Of a stretch of 64,000 nt of DNA, positions 26,562 through 34,227 are shown piece after piece. The notes beneath the pieces are model-generated. The model was not told the origin of the DNA and ran no database searches. It saw nothing but the letters and a program-made list of their open reading frames with translations. The stretch spans positions 301,579 through 365,578 of the forward strand of contig NZ_BMRV01000008.1 of the NCBI RefSeq assembly GCF_014648815.1. Direction: 5' to 3'. This stretch comes from Streptomyces flaveolus. GTDB taxonomy: Bacteria; Actinomycetota; Actinomycetes; Streptomycetales; Streptomycetaceae. Each line of letters opens with the position of its first letter. Positions within the stretch are counted from its first letter, which is position 1. Position numbers and translations under genes: made by a program.

Positions 26562-27227
26562 ATGACCAGCGTCGACGAGCCGGCACGACCGAACGGGCGC
26601 ATCCGCGACGCCGCCCGTACCCAGGCCGAGATCCTCGACGTGGCCACGCACGAGTTCGCCCGGGCCGGCTACGACGGGGCCCGCGTCGACGAGATCGCCG
26701 CCCGCACCCGCACCACGAAGCGGATGATCTACTACTACTTCGGCGGCAAGGAGCAGTTGTTCACGGCCGTGCTGGAGCGGGCGTACGGCGTGATCCGGGA
26801 GGCGGAGCAGGAGCTCGACGTGGAGCACCTGGACCCGGTGGCCGCGATCCGGCGCCTCGCGGAGGTGACCTTCGACCACCACGAGCAGCACCCGGATTTC
26901 ATCCGCCTGGTCGGCATCGAGAACATCCACGGCGCCGAGCACATCGCCGCGTCCGAGGCGCTGGGCCGGATGGGCTCGCCCGCGCTGGACGTGATCCGCC
27001 GGATCCTGGCGGCGGGCCAGGAGTCGGGCCTGTTCACGGCGGACGTGGACGCGGTCGACCTGCACGCGATGATCAGCGCGTTCTGCTTCTTCCGCGTCTC
27101 CAACCGGGCCACCTTCGGCGCCCTGTTCGGCCGGGACCTGGTGGACCCGGACCGGCGTGAGCACTACCGCACCATGCTGGGCGACATGGTGATCGCCTAC
27201 CTCACGGCGGAGCGCGCGGCGGACTGA
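26562..27227 (+). CDS. TetR-family regulator of shikimate/quinate catabolism
   Basis: The ATG at 26562 has GAAGGA upstream and gives 221 residues. The N-terminal HTH (FARAGYDGARVDEIAARTRTTKRMIYYYFGGKEQL) is followed by a ligand domain with HPDFIRLVGIENIHG, a form often seen beside aromatic-acid catabolic genes. It is divergent from the dehydrogenase-dehydratase operon and followed by the transporter gene. By position it represses all three transcripts until a pathway metabolite such as shikimate, quinate or dehydroshikimate binds. The ligand is inferred. Confidence 0.88.
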   Translation: MTSVDEPARPNGRIRDAARTQAEILDVATHEFARAGYDGARVDEIAARTRTTKRMIYYYFGGKEQLFTAVLERAYGVIREAEQELDVEHLDPVAAIRRLAEVTFDHHEQHPDFIRLVGIENIHGAEHIAASEALGRMGSPALDVIRRILAAGQESGLFTADVDAVDLHAMISAFCFFRVSNRATFGALFGRDLVDPDRREHYRTMLGDMVIAYLTAERAAD

Positions 27228-27257
27228 CCGCCGCGGCGGTGCCGGGGACGTGACCCC

Positions 27258-27326
27258 TTGACACGCGGGAAACCTGCGCGCAACATCCGTAGCCAACCGC
27301 GACTAACTATCCAGTGGGTTAATTAG
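27258..27326 (+). promoter_or_regulatory. Promoter and probable second TetR operator for MHS transporter
   Basis: TTGACA (27258-27263) and CAACAT (27281-27286) are 17 bases apart. CTAACTATCCAG/TGGGTTAATTAG (27303-27326) is an imperfect palindrome whose outer CTAA/TTAG ends match the operator at 26428. This would put transporter and enzymes under the same repressor. Confidence 0.55.
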
Positions 27327-27388
27327 CCGTCCGGCATTCCTCCCCTCCGCTCACTCCGCCTGCGGTGGAGTCCCCCGAAGGAGCAGCC

Positions 27389-28753
27389 GTGTCCGTCCCC
27401 GCCCCCGCGTCCCACGACACCGCCCCGCCCGGCCAGCCGAAGAAGGCGGCGCTGGCCGCCTGGGTCGGCAGCGCGCTGGAGTACTACGACTTCTTCATCT
27501 ACGGCAGCGCGGCGGCGCTGATCTTCCCCGAGGTCTTCTTCGACGAGTCCGACCCGGCCACCGCGACGCTGCTGTCGCTCGCCACGTTCGGCGTCGCCTA
27601 CGCCGCCCGTCCGGTCGGCGCGTTCTTCCTCGGCCACATCGGCGACCGCCTCGGCCGCAAGAAGATCATGGTGTTCACGCTGGTCCTCATGGGCGTGTCC
27701 ACGTTCCTCATCGGCTGCCTGCCCACCCGTGCCCAGGTCGGCACCCTCGCGCCGGTCCTGCTGGTGCTGTGCCGCGTCCTCCAGGGCATCTCCGCGGCGG
27801 GCGAGCAGGCCAGCGCCAACTCCATGACGCTGGAGCACGCGCCGGCGCACAAACGCGGCTTCTTCACCAGTTTCACCCTCAGCGGCACCCAGGGCGGGCA
27901 ACTGCTCGCCACCCTGGTCTTCCTGCCCATCGCCGCGCTCCCCGAGGACCAGCTGCTGTCCTGGGGCTGGCGCGTGCCGTTCTGGCTGAGCGTCGTGGTC
28001 GCCGCCGTCGGCTACGTCATCCGGCGCACCCTCGACGAGACGCCTGCCTTCGCCCGGCAGGCGGCCACGGAGGGCGTGGCGAAGATGCCGCTGGCCGTGC
28101 TGGCGCGCGACCACTGGGCGGACGTGCTGCGGGTGGTCGCGGGCGCGCTCATCGCATCGGTCAGCACGATCTTCACGGTCTGGGCGCTCGCGTACGCCAC
28201 CAGCGACGCGGTCGGCATGTCCCGTACGGCCATGCTCTGGGTGGGCGCTCTCGCCAACGTCGCCGCGCTCGCCGCGATCCCGCTGTGGGCGATGCTGTCC
28301 GACCGCATCGGCCGGCGCCCGGTGTACCTGATCGGCGCGGTGGGCAGCGCGGTCACGATGGTCCTGTACCTGTGGGCGATCTCGACCGGCTCCTACCCGC
28401 TGACGTTCCTGACGGGCATCGTCGCCTTCGGTGTCGTCTACAGCGCCGCGAACGGGGTGTGGCCGGCCTTCTACGGCGAGATGTTCTCCACCCGGGTCCG
28501 GCTGTCCGGGGTGGCGATCGGCACCCAGATCGGCTTCGCGGTGGCCGGGTTCGCGGTGACGTTCGCCGCGCAGATCGCCGGCCCGGACGGCGACGACTGG
28601 TTCGCGGTGGCCCTGTTCACGGCGGCTCTGTGCGTCCCGCCGGTGATCGCCGCACTCTCGGCGCGCGAGACCCACGGTGTCCCGACGGAGGACCTCGGCG
28701 AGCCGTCCCGCCGCAGGGCGTCACAGCCGGAGACGGAGACGGTGACGGCCTGA
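27389..28753 (+). CDS. MFS transporter, metabolite:proton symporter (MHS) family, probably shikimate/quinate uptake
   Basis: The GTG at 27389 follows GAAGGAGC and gives 454 residues with twelve predicted helices. The MHS hallmark near the start (AAWVGSALEYYDFFIYGSAAAL) and the loop GDRLGRKKIMVFTL place it with ShiA, KgtP and ProP. Context with shikimate catabolic genes and a shared-looking operator points to shikimate or quinate import. Other carboxylates are possible on sequence alone. Confidence 0.87.
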   Translation: MSVPAPASHDTAPPGQPKKAALAAWVGSALEYYDFFIYGSAAALIFPEVFFDESDPATATLLSLATFGVAYAARPVGAFFLGHIGDRLGRKKIMVFTLVLMGVSTFLIGCLPTRAQVGTLAPVLLVLCRVLQGISAAGEQASANSMTLEHAPAHKRGFFTSFTLSGTQGGQLLATLVFLPIAALPEDQLLSWGWRVPFWLSVVVAAVGYVIRRTLDETPAFARQAATEGVAKMPLAVLARDHWADVLRVVAGALIASVSTIFTVWALAYATSDAVGMSRTAMLWVGALANVAALAAIPLWAMLSDRIGRRPVYLIGAVGSAVTMVLYLWAISTGSYPLTFLTGIVAFGVVYSAANGVWPAFYGEMFSTRVRLSGVAIGTQIGFAVAGFAVTFAAQIAGPDGDDWFAVALFTAALCVPPVIAALSARETHGVPTEDLGEPSRRRASQPETETVTA

Positions 28754-28775
28754 CGGCACGCCGCCGCCCGCCGGT

Positions 28776-29369
28776 TCAGACGCCGGTGGCGGCGGCGTCC
28801 AGGAGCGGGCCCAGCTCGCGGGAGACCGCCGTCAGGGCCCGTACGTCCCGTTCGGCGCGGGCGATGAGGATCGCGCCCTCGAGCGCGCTGATCATCAAGG
28901 TGGCGAGCGGTACGGACCGCGCCTCGGGCACGCCCATGCCGGTGAGCGCCTCGGCGACCGGGCGGGTCCAGGTGGCGAAGGCGTCGGCGGCCGCCTGGCG
29001 CGTGGCCTCGGAGGTCTCGGCGCAGTCGACCGTCGCGGCCGCCACCGGGCAGCCGGCGGCGAAGCCGGCCGTCTCGTACTCGTCGGTCCACTGGCGCACC
29101 ATCGCGTCGAACAGCCCGCTCGGTGCCGGCCGCTCCAGCTGTGCCAGGAAGCGCGCGACGCGCTCGGCCGCGTACCGGCCCGCCCACTGCAGGGCCTCCC
29201 CGACGAGCTGCTCCTTGCCGCCCGGGAAGTAGTGCCGGATCGATCCCCGGGGCGCCCGGGCGTGGGCGGCGACGTCCCGCATGCCGGTGGCCTCCACGCC
29301 GTCGCGCCGGATGAGCTGCGCGGCGCTGAACACCATGCGTTCCCGCGGTCCCCGTCCGGACTCCGCCAT
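28776..29369 (-). CDS. TetR-family regulator (LmrA/YxaF-like)
   Basis: The ATG at 29369 has GGGAGG upstream and gives 197 residues. The HTH (DGVEATGMRDVAAHARAPRGSIRHYFPGGKEQL) and the C-terminal GCPVAAATVDCAETSE segment, with its Cys, are typical of the LmrA/YxaF group. Two perfect palindromes lie 37-80 bases upstream, so it almost surely represses itself and the divergent dehydrogenase gene. It is convergent with the MHS transporter gene. Confidence 0.9.
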   Translation of the reverse strand: MAESGRGPRERMVFSAAQLIRRDGVEATGMRDVAAHARAPRGSIRHYFPGGKEQLVGEALQWAGRYAAERVARFLAQLERPAPSGLFDAMVRQWTDEYETAGFAAGCPVAAATVDCAETSEATRQAAADAFATWTRPVAEALTGMGVPEARSVPLATLMISALEGAILIARAERDVRALTAVSRELGPLLDAAATGV

Positions 29370-29405
29370 CACCGGCCTCCCACCGCGTCGTCGGTACCGC
29401 CACTC

Positions 29406-29448
29406 TATGACGGCCGTCATAAGCGCGGCTATTATGACAGCTGTCATA
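29406..29448. promoter_or_regulatory. Two tandem perfect 16-bp palindromic TetR operators
   Basis: TATGACGGCCGTCATA (29406-29421) and TATGACAGCTGTCATA (29433-29448) differ only in the central bases, with centres 27 bases apart. They sit between the divergent tetR (28776-29369) and dehydrogenase (29512) genes. Confidence 0.92.
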
Positions 29449-29511
29449 GGCGTGCGGTGCTCCTCCTGAGCCGCCGGGACGCCACCACCCCCGGACGACG
29501 GACGGTGCACC

Positions 29512-30399
29512 ATGCGCGTCGGTTTCCTCGGTCTCGGAGTCATGGGCCGGCCGATGGCCCTCCGGCTGGCCCGCGCCGGCACTCCCCTCGTGGTGGGCAA
29601 CCGCACCGCCGCCCGGGCCGAACCGCTGCGCGCGGCCGGCGCCGAGGTGGCGTCCGGCCCCGCCGAGGTCTTCGACCGCGCGGAGACGGTGATCCTCATG
29701 CTGGCGGACGAGCGGGCGATGGACGAGGTCCTGGCCCGCGGCACCGAGGAGTTCTCCTCCCGCGTCGCCGGCCGCCTCGTCGTCCACATGGGCACGACCT
29801 CGCCCGCGTACTCGCAGGGCCTGGAGGCCGACATCCGCGCGGCGGGCGGACGCTACGTCGAGGCCCCCGTGTCCGGGTCCCGCGTCCCGGCGGAGAACGG
29901 GGAACTGGTGGCGATGCTCGCCGGGGAGCAGGAGGCAGTGACGACGGTGCGTCCGCTGCTCGCCCCGCTGTGCCGCGAGACGTTCCTCTGCGGACCGGCG
30001 CCCAACGCCCTGCTGATGAAGCTGTCGGTGAACCTGTTCCTGATCACGCAGGTCACGGGCCTCACCGAGGCCTTCCACTTCGCCGGACGCCTGGGTCTGG
30101 ACGGCAGGCTGTTCCTCGACGTCCTGGACGCGGGCCCGATGGCCAGCGCCGTCTCCCGGATGAAGGCGCCCAAGCTGCTGGACCGCGACTTCGGGGTGCA
30201 GGCCGCGGCGCTGGACGTCCTGAAGAACAACCGCCTGATCGCCGAGGCCGCCCGCGCCACCGGCCTCGCCTCTCCCCTGCTCGACGCCTGCCACGCCCTG
30301 TTCGAGGAGACGGTGTCGCTCGGCCACGGCGGCGAGGACATGGTGGCCGTGCTGCGCGCGATCGAAGCGCGTACCGCCGGCAACGCCGCCCGGTCCTGA
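29512..30399 (+). CDS. NAD(P)-dependent beta-hydroxyacid dehydrogenase (HIBADH/GLYR family)
   Basis: The protein has 295 residues. N-terminal Rossmann motif MRVGFLGLGVMGRPMA, then VEAPVSGSRVPAENGELVAM, and catalytic Lys in NALLMKLSVNLFL. The family reduces or oxidises small beta-hydroxyacids or semialdehydes. It is the likely target of the divergent TetR through two operators, so it may handle a toxic aldehyde or an inducer acid; the substrate cannot be told. It is followed by a serine hydrolase gene 67 bases on. Confidence 0.87.
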   Translation: MRVGFLGLGVMGRPMALRLARAGTPLVVGNRTAARAEPLRAAGAEVASGPAEVFDRAETVILMLADERAMDEVLARGTEEFSSRVAGRLVVHMGTTSPAYSQGLEADIRAAGGRYVEAPVSGSRVPAENGELVAMLAGEQEAVTTVRPLLAPLCRETFLCGPAPNALLMKLSVNLFLITQVTGLTEAFHFAGRLGLDGRLFLDVLDAGPMASAVSRMKAPKLLDRDFGVQAAALDVLKNNRLIAEAARATGLASPLLDACHALFEETVSLGHGGEDMVAVLRAIEARTAGNAARS

Positions 30400-30466
30400 C
30401 GTCTGGGACCGCGTCCGCGGGGTACACCGCACCCACCTCGTCCGGCGAGCGAGGAGGGCGACGGCG

Positions 30467-31696
30467 ATGGGACCACTGCGGCGGGAGACCGACCCGGGCG
30501 CGGCCGGGCTGGACCCCGGGGCGCTGGACCGGCTCGACCGGCACTTCACCCGGCTGGTCGACGAGGGGCGGCTGCCCGGTTTCCTGGTGGCCCTCGCCCG
30601 CGGCGGGCGGGTCGCCCACCTGACCGTGCACGGCCGACGGGACGTGGCGGCCGGGCTGCCCGTCACGGCCGACACGCTGTGGCGGATCTACTCCATGACC
30701 AAGCCGGTCACCTCGGTGGCCGTACTGATGCTGGTGGAGGAGGGCCGGCTGTCGCTGGACGACCCGGTGGACCGGTACCTCCCGGCCTTCGCCGAGCCGC
30801 GGGTGTACGTGGAGGGCGACGCGGACGACGTCGTCACCCGGCCGGCCGCCGGGCCCCTCCTCGTGCGGCACCTGATGACCCACACCGCCGGGCTGACGTT
30901 CGGCTTCTACCGCGTGCACCCCGTCGACGCGCTGTACCGGGCCGCCGGCCTGGAGTCGTCCCTGCGGCCCGGCGCGGGCCTGGCCGAGACGGTCGACCTG
31001 TACGCGAGCCTGCCGCTGCAGTTCGAGCCGGGTACGCGGTGGAACTACTCGGTGGCCAGCAATGTGCTGGGACGGCTCGTCGAGGTGGTGTCCGGGCAGG
31101 CGCTGGACACCTTCTTCGCCGAGCGGATCCTCGGCCCGCTCGGCATGACGGACACCGGGTTCGAGGTCACCGACGAGCAGGCGGAGCGGCTGGCCGAGCT
31201 GTACGGGGAGACGGACGGCGGCGGCATCGAGCCGGTCCCCGGCCTGCCGCTGCGGGGCCGGCCCCGGTTCCTGTCGGGCAGCGGCGGGCTGGTGGCCTCC
31301 GCGCACGACGTGCACCGCTTCACGGAACTGCTGCGCCGCCGCGGCGAACTCGACGGCGTCCGGCTGCTCGCCCCGGCGACGGTGGACCTGATGACCCGCA
31401 ACCACCTGCCCGACGGCGCCGACCTGCGCTCCTACGGCAGCCACCCCGCGCACGACGACCCCGGCAACGACGGCGTCGGCTTCGGCCTGGGGGTCTCGGT
31501 GGTGACCGACCCGAGCCGCACGCAGGCGCCCTCCGGGCTCGGCACGTACGGCTGGAGCGGGGTGGCGACGACCACCTTCTGGGTCGACCCGGGCCGTGAT
31601 CTGACGGTGCAGTTCATGACCCAGGTCCGGCCCAGGTCGGCATCGACGGTGTACCGGGACCTCAAACGGCTGGTGCACGAGGCGGTGGCGGACTGA
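30467..31696 (+). CDS. Serine hydrolase, class C beta-lactamase/esterase family
   Basis: The protein has 409 residues and no signal peptide, so it is probably cytoplasmic and not a penicillinase. Catalytic SxxK is SMTK in RIYSMTKPVTSVAVLM, the YxN-type motif is in WNYSVASNVLGRLVEV, and SGSGGLVASAHDVHRF follows. Family VIII esterases and LovD-like acyltransferases share this layout. It is probably in the TetR-controlled unit with the dehydrogenase. It is convergent with ribA. Confidence 0.85.
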   Translation: MGPLRRETDPGAAGLDPGALDRLDRHFTRLVDEGRLPGFLVALARGGRVAHLTVHGRRDVAAGLPVTADTLWRIYSMTKPVTSVAVLMLVEEGRLSLDDPVDRYLPAFAEPRVYVEGDADDVVTRPAAGPLLVRHLMTHTAGLTFGFYRVHPVDALYRAAGLESSLRPGAGLAETVDLYASLPLQFEPGTRWNYSVASNVLGRLVEVVSGQALDTFFAERILGPLGMTDTGFEVTDEQAERLAELYGETDGGGIEPVPGLPLRGRPRFLSGSGGLVASAHDVHRFTELLRRRGELDGVRLLAPATVDLMTRNHLPDGADLRSYGSHPAHDDPGNDGVGFGLGVSVVTDPSRTQAPSGLGTYGWSGVATTTFWVDPGRDLTVQFMTQVRPRSASTVYRDLKRLVHEAVAD

Positions 31697-31714
31697 ACCG
31701 GGCCGTTCCCGAGT

Positions 31715-32377
31715 TCACGACGACAGGTGCGCCACCGCGTCCAGGTGGGGCAGGTGGTGGTCCAGCCGCTCCCTCTTGGTGCGCAGGTAGGTGATGTTGC
31801 TCTCGCACGGCGGTATCAGCAGCGGCACCTGCTCGGCGACCTGGATGCCGTGCCGCACCAACGCCTCGCGTTTGCGGGGGTTGTTGGACATCAGGCGCAC
31901 CGACCGCACGCCCAGGTCGTCGAGGATGCGGGCGGCGACGCCGTAGTCCCGGGCGTCCACCGGCAGGCCGAGCGCCAGGTTGGCCTCGACCGTGTCCAGC
32001 CCCTCGGCCTGCAATGCCATGGCGCGCAGCTTGGCCAGCAGGCCGATGCCGCGTCCCTCGTGCCCGCGCAGATAGACGACGACGCCACTGCCCTCGGCGG
32101 CCACGGCACGCAGCGCGGAGGCCAGTTGGTCCCCGCACTCGCAGTGCCGGGAGCCGAACGCGTCTCCGGTGAGGCACTCCGAGTGCAGCCGCGTGAGGAC
32201 GCGGTCGGTGCCCGGATCGCCGTACACCAGGGCCACCTGTTCGTCACCGCGCTCGTGGTCGAAGTAGCCGACCGCCTGGAATTGCCCGTACACGGTGGGC
32301 AGCGGCACATTCACCACGCGTTCCACATCGGTGCGTTGCGGGGTCTTCTTGCCGAGTACGCCAATGTTTTCTGTCAT
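31715..32377 (-). CDS. ribA: GTP cyclohydrolase II variant with Met120 (FAPy-releasing type)
   Basis: The protein has 220 residues, lacking any RibB domain. GCH II opens the imidazole ring of GTP and releases pyrophosphate. Zinc ligands C68, C79 and C81 lie in HSECLTGDAFGSRHCECGDQL (positions 65-85), then YLRGHEGRGIGLL and SNNPRKREAL. Residue 120, in KLRAMALQ, is Met where normal enzymes have Tyr (RAYALQ in E. coli). As I recall, the S. coelicolor paralogue SCO6655 has Met120 and stops at the formylated product FAPy, and Met120Tyr restores the normal product. No other riboflavin gene is near, so this copy serves another pathway. It is divergent from the creatininase-family gene, 54 bases apart. 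Confidence 0.92.
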   Translation of the reverse strand: MTENIGVLGKKTPQRTDVERVVNVPLPTVYGQFQAVGYFDHERGDEQVALVYGDPGTDRVLTRLHSECLTGDAFGSRHCECGDQLASALRAVAAEGSGVVVYLRGHEGRGIGLLAKLRAMALQAEGLDTVEANLALGLPVDARDYGVAARILDDLGVRSVRLMSNNPRKREALVRHGIQVAEQVPLLIPPCESNITYLRTKRERLDHHLPHLDAVAHLSS

Positions 32378-32431
32378 GATTCTCGAGTTCCTCAGCCGGG
32401 GTTCTGAGCGGAGACGAAAGGCCGTGCGGAA

Positions 32432-33196
32432 ATGGACGTTTCACTGGTGCCGGCGGACACTACGGAGGATGTGCGCAGGCGGGGTGCCGGGCTCGCGCGG
32501 CAGGTCGCCGTGCTGCCCGTCGGGAGCTTCGAACAGCACGGCCCGTACCTGCCGCTGGCGACCGACACCCTCGTCGCCTGCGCCATCGCCCGGGAGATCG
32601 CCGACGCGTACCCGGTGCACCTCCTCCCGCCGGTGACGATCGGCTGCTCGCACGAGCACGCGGACTGGCCGGGGACGGTCAGCATCTCCTCGGTGACCCT
32701 TCACGCGGTGGTACAGGACATCGCGGCCTCGCTGCGCCGCTCGGGCGTCGACGCCCTGGTGCTGGTCAACGGACACGGCGGAAACTACGTACTGGGCAAC
32801 GTCGTTCAGGAGGCCTCCGCCCGCGGTGAGCGGATGGCGCTCTTCCCGGCCGCGGAGGACTGGGAGGCGGCGCGGCAGCGGGCGGGGGTGGCCACGTCGC
32901 TGCTCACCGACATGCACGCGGGGGAAATCGAGACCTCCATTCTTCTGCACACGCATCCCGAATGCGTCCGGCCCGGTTACGAGGCCGCCGATTTCGTCGC
33001 CGACGACCGGCGTCATCTGCTCTCCCTCGGCATGTCCGCCTATACCGATTCCGGTGTCATCGGGCGTCCTTCACTGGCTTCGGCGGAAAAGGGAAGAGAA
33101 CTGCTGGCCGGCCTCACGGAATCCTTCGGCGAGTATGTGGCGCTGCTGACTTCGGTGACGGTGACGGTTCCCCCGCAGGGCGGCGAGCGCGGGTAG
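32432..33196 (+). CDS. Creatininase-family amidohydrolase (ArfB/MftE-like), candidate FAPy formamidase
   Basis: The protein has 254 residues. Two-metal site residues are visible: E34 and H36 in GSFEQHGPYL, D45 in ATDTL, H115 in NGHGGN, and H162/E165 in DMHAGE. In methanogens the family member ArfB removes the formyl group from FAPy, the very product expected from the divergent Met120 cyclohydrolase. That makes a deformylase role attractive but it is an inference; other family members act on creatinine or mycofactocin peptide. The last 157 bases lie opposite the 3' end of the flippase-like gene. Confidence 0.87.
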   Translation: MDVSLVPADTTEDVRRRGAGLARQVAVLPVGSFEQHGPYLPLATDTLVACAIAREIADAYPVHLLPPVTIGCSHEHADWPGTVSISSVTLHAVVQDIAASLRRSGVDALVLVNGHGGNYVLGNVVQEASARGERMALFPAAEDWEAARQRAGVATSLLTDMHAGEIETSILLHTHPECVRPGYEAADFVADDRRHLLSLGMSAYTDSGVIGRPSLASAEKGRELLAGLTESFGEYVALLTSVTVTVPPQGGERG

Positions 33197-34227
33197 TGCC
33201 CGCCGGGCGCGTGGTGCGGCTCGGGGCCCGGTACGACGGGCCCCGCGTGCGCTGCGGAGGGAGCGCGGCGGCGGACGACGAGGACGACGGCACCGGGCAG
33301 GCTCGCCGCGAGACTGAGCACCCCGTAGACGACGGCCACGCCCAGCCCGCTGCCCGCGCCCAGCCCGGCCGCGCCGAACGCCCAGACCGTGACGCCCTCC
33401 CGGGGACCCCAGCCGCCGACGTTCAGCGGCAGGCCCATCGCGAGCAGCGCCAGGACGGCGAGCGGTGTCAGCACGGCGACGGAGGCGGCGGACCCGGCGA
33501 CGCGGGCGGCGAGCACGAACATCGTCAGGTGCCCGGCGAGGACCACGGCGGACGACACCACGACCCCCGGCCCGTTGCGCCGGGACAGCAGCGCCTGCCG
33601 CGCCTCGCCGAGCGCCGCCCGCAGGGCCCGGCCCCGGCGCGAGGACGTCGCGTTCAGCCGCAGGGCGAGGCCGACGGCGAGCGCGCCCAGCGCGGCCAGG
33701 CCGAGGAGCGGGGTGATCTGCCGGGTCTCCGCCCGCACCGGGGACGGCATCGTGAGCAGCACGGCCGCGCCGACGCCGAGCAACGCGAGCTGTCCGGCGG
33801 CGCGTTCCAGGACGACGGTCCGCACGCCCCGGCCGAGGTCACCGGCGCTCCGCCCGTGCCGTACCGCGCGGTGCACGTCGCCGAGGACGCCGCCGGGCAG
33901 GGCCGCGTTGAGGAACAGGGCACGGTAGTAGTCGCCGACGGCCGGTGCGAGCGGCAGCCGGATGCGCAGTCCCCGGGCCACCAGGACCCAGCGCCAGGCG
34001 CTGAACACCGTGGTGACCAGCCCGATGCCGAGCGCGGCCAGCAGCGTGGGCCCGTCGATCCTGCGCAGCCCGTCCAGGAACGCGCCGGTGCCCAGCCGCC
34101 ACAGCAGCACGGCCAGGATGCCGGCCCCGGCGAGGCTGCCCAGGTGGGCGCGCAGGGCGCGGGGGACGGCTCTGCGGCGCAGTGCCGCCGGTGGGGCTGC
34201 CGGCGCCCGCACCGCCGGTGCGCTCAT
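33040..34227 (-). CDS. Flippase-like integral membrane protein (LPG-synthase TM / UPF0104 family)
   Basis: The ATG at 34227 overlaps the methyltransferase stop (ATGA) and gives 395 residues. About eight helices are present, with the family segments FSAWRWVLVARGLRI, FLNAALPGGVLGDVHRAVRHG and LERAAGQLALLGVG. This fold is shared with the flippase half of MprF and with archaeal AglD-neighbour proteins, and is thought to move lipid-linked molecules across the membrane. The last 50 or so residues, after RRRAPSAAHAG, run antisense to the creatininase gene and look non-native; no earlier stop exists. In this operon it probably transports a lipid-linked intermediate. Confidence 0.78.
   Translation of the reverse strand: MSAPAVRAPAAPPAALRRRAVPRALRAHLGSLAGAGILAVLLWRLGTGAFLDGLRRIDGPTLLAALGIGLVTTVFSAWRWVLVARGLRIRLPLAPAVGDYYRALFLNAALPGGVLGDVHRAVRHGRSAGDLGRGVRTVVLERAAGQLALLGVGAAVLLTMPSPVRAETRQITPLLGLAALGALAVGLALRLNATSSRRGRALRAALGEARQALLSRRNGPGVVVSSAVVLAGHLTMFVLAARVAGSAASVAVLTPLAVLALLAMGLPLNVGGWGPREGVTVWAFGAAGLGAGSGLGVAVVYGVLSLAASLPGAVVLVVRRRAPSAAHAGPVVPGPEPHHAPGGHYPRSPPCGGTVTVTEVSSATYSPKDSVRPASSSLPFSAEASEGRPMTPESV

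Noticed and set aside
31715..32377. Riboflavin biosynthesis locus
   Set aside because: No ribD, ribE, ribH or RibB domain is present, and residue 120 is Met rather than Tyr.
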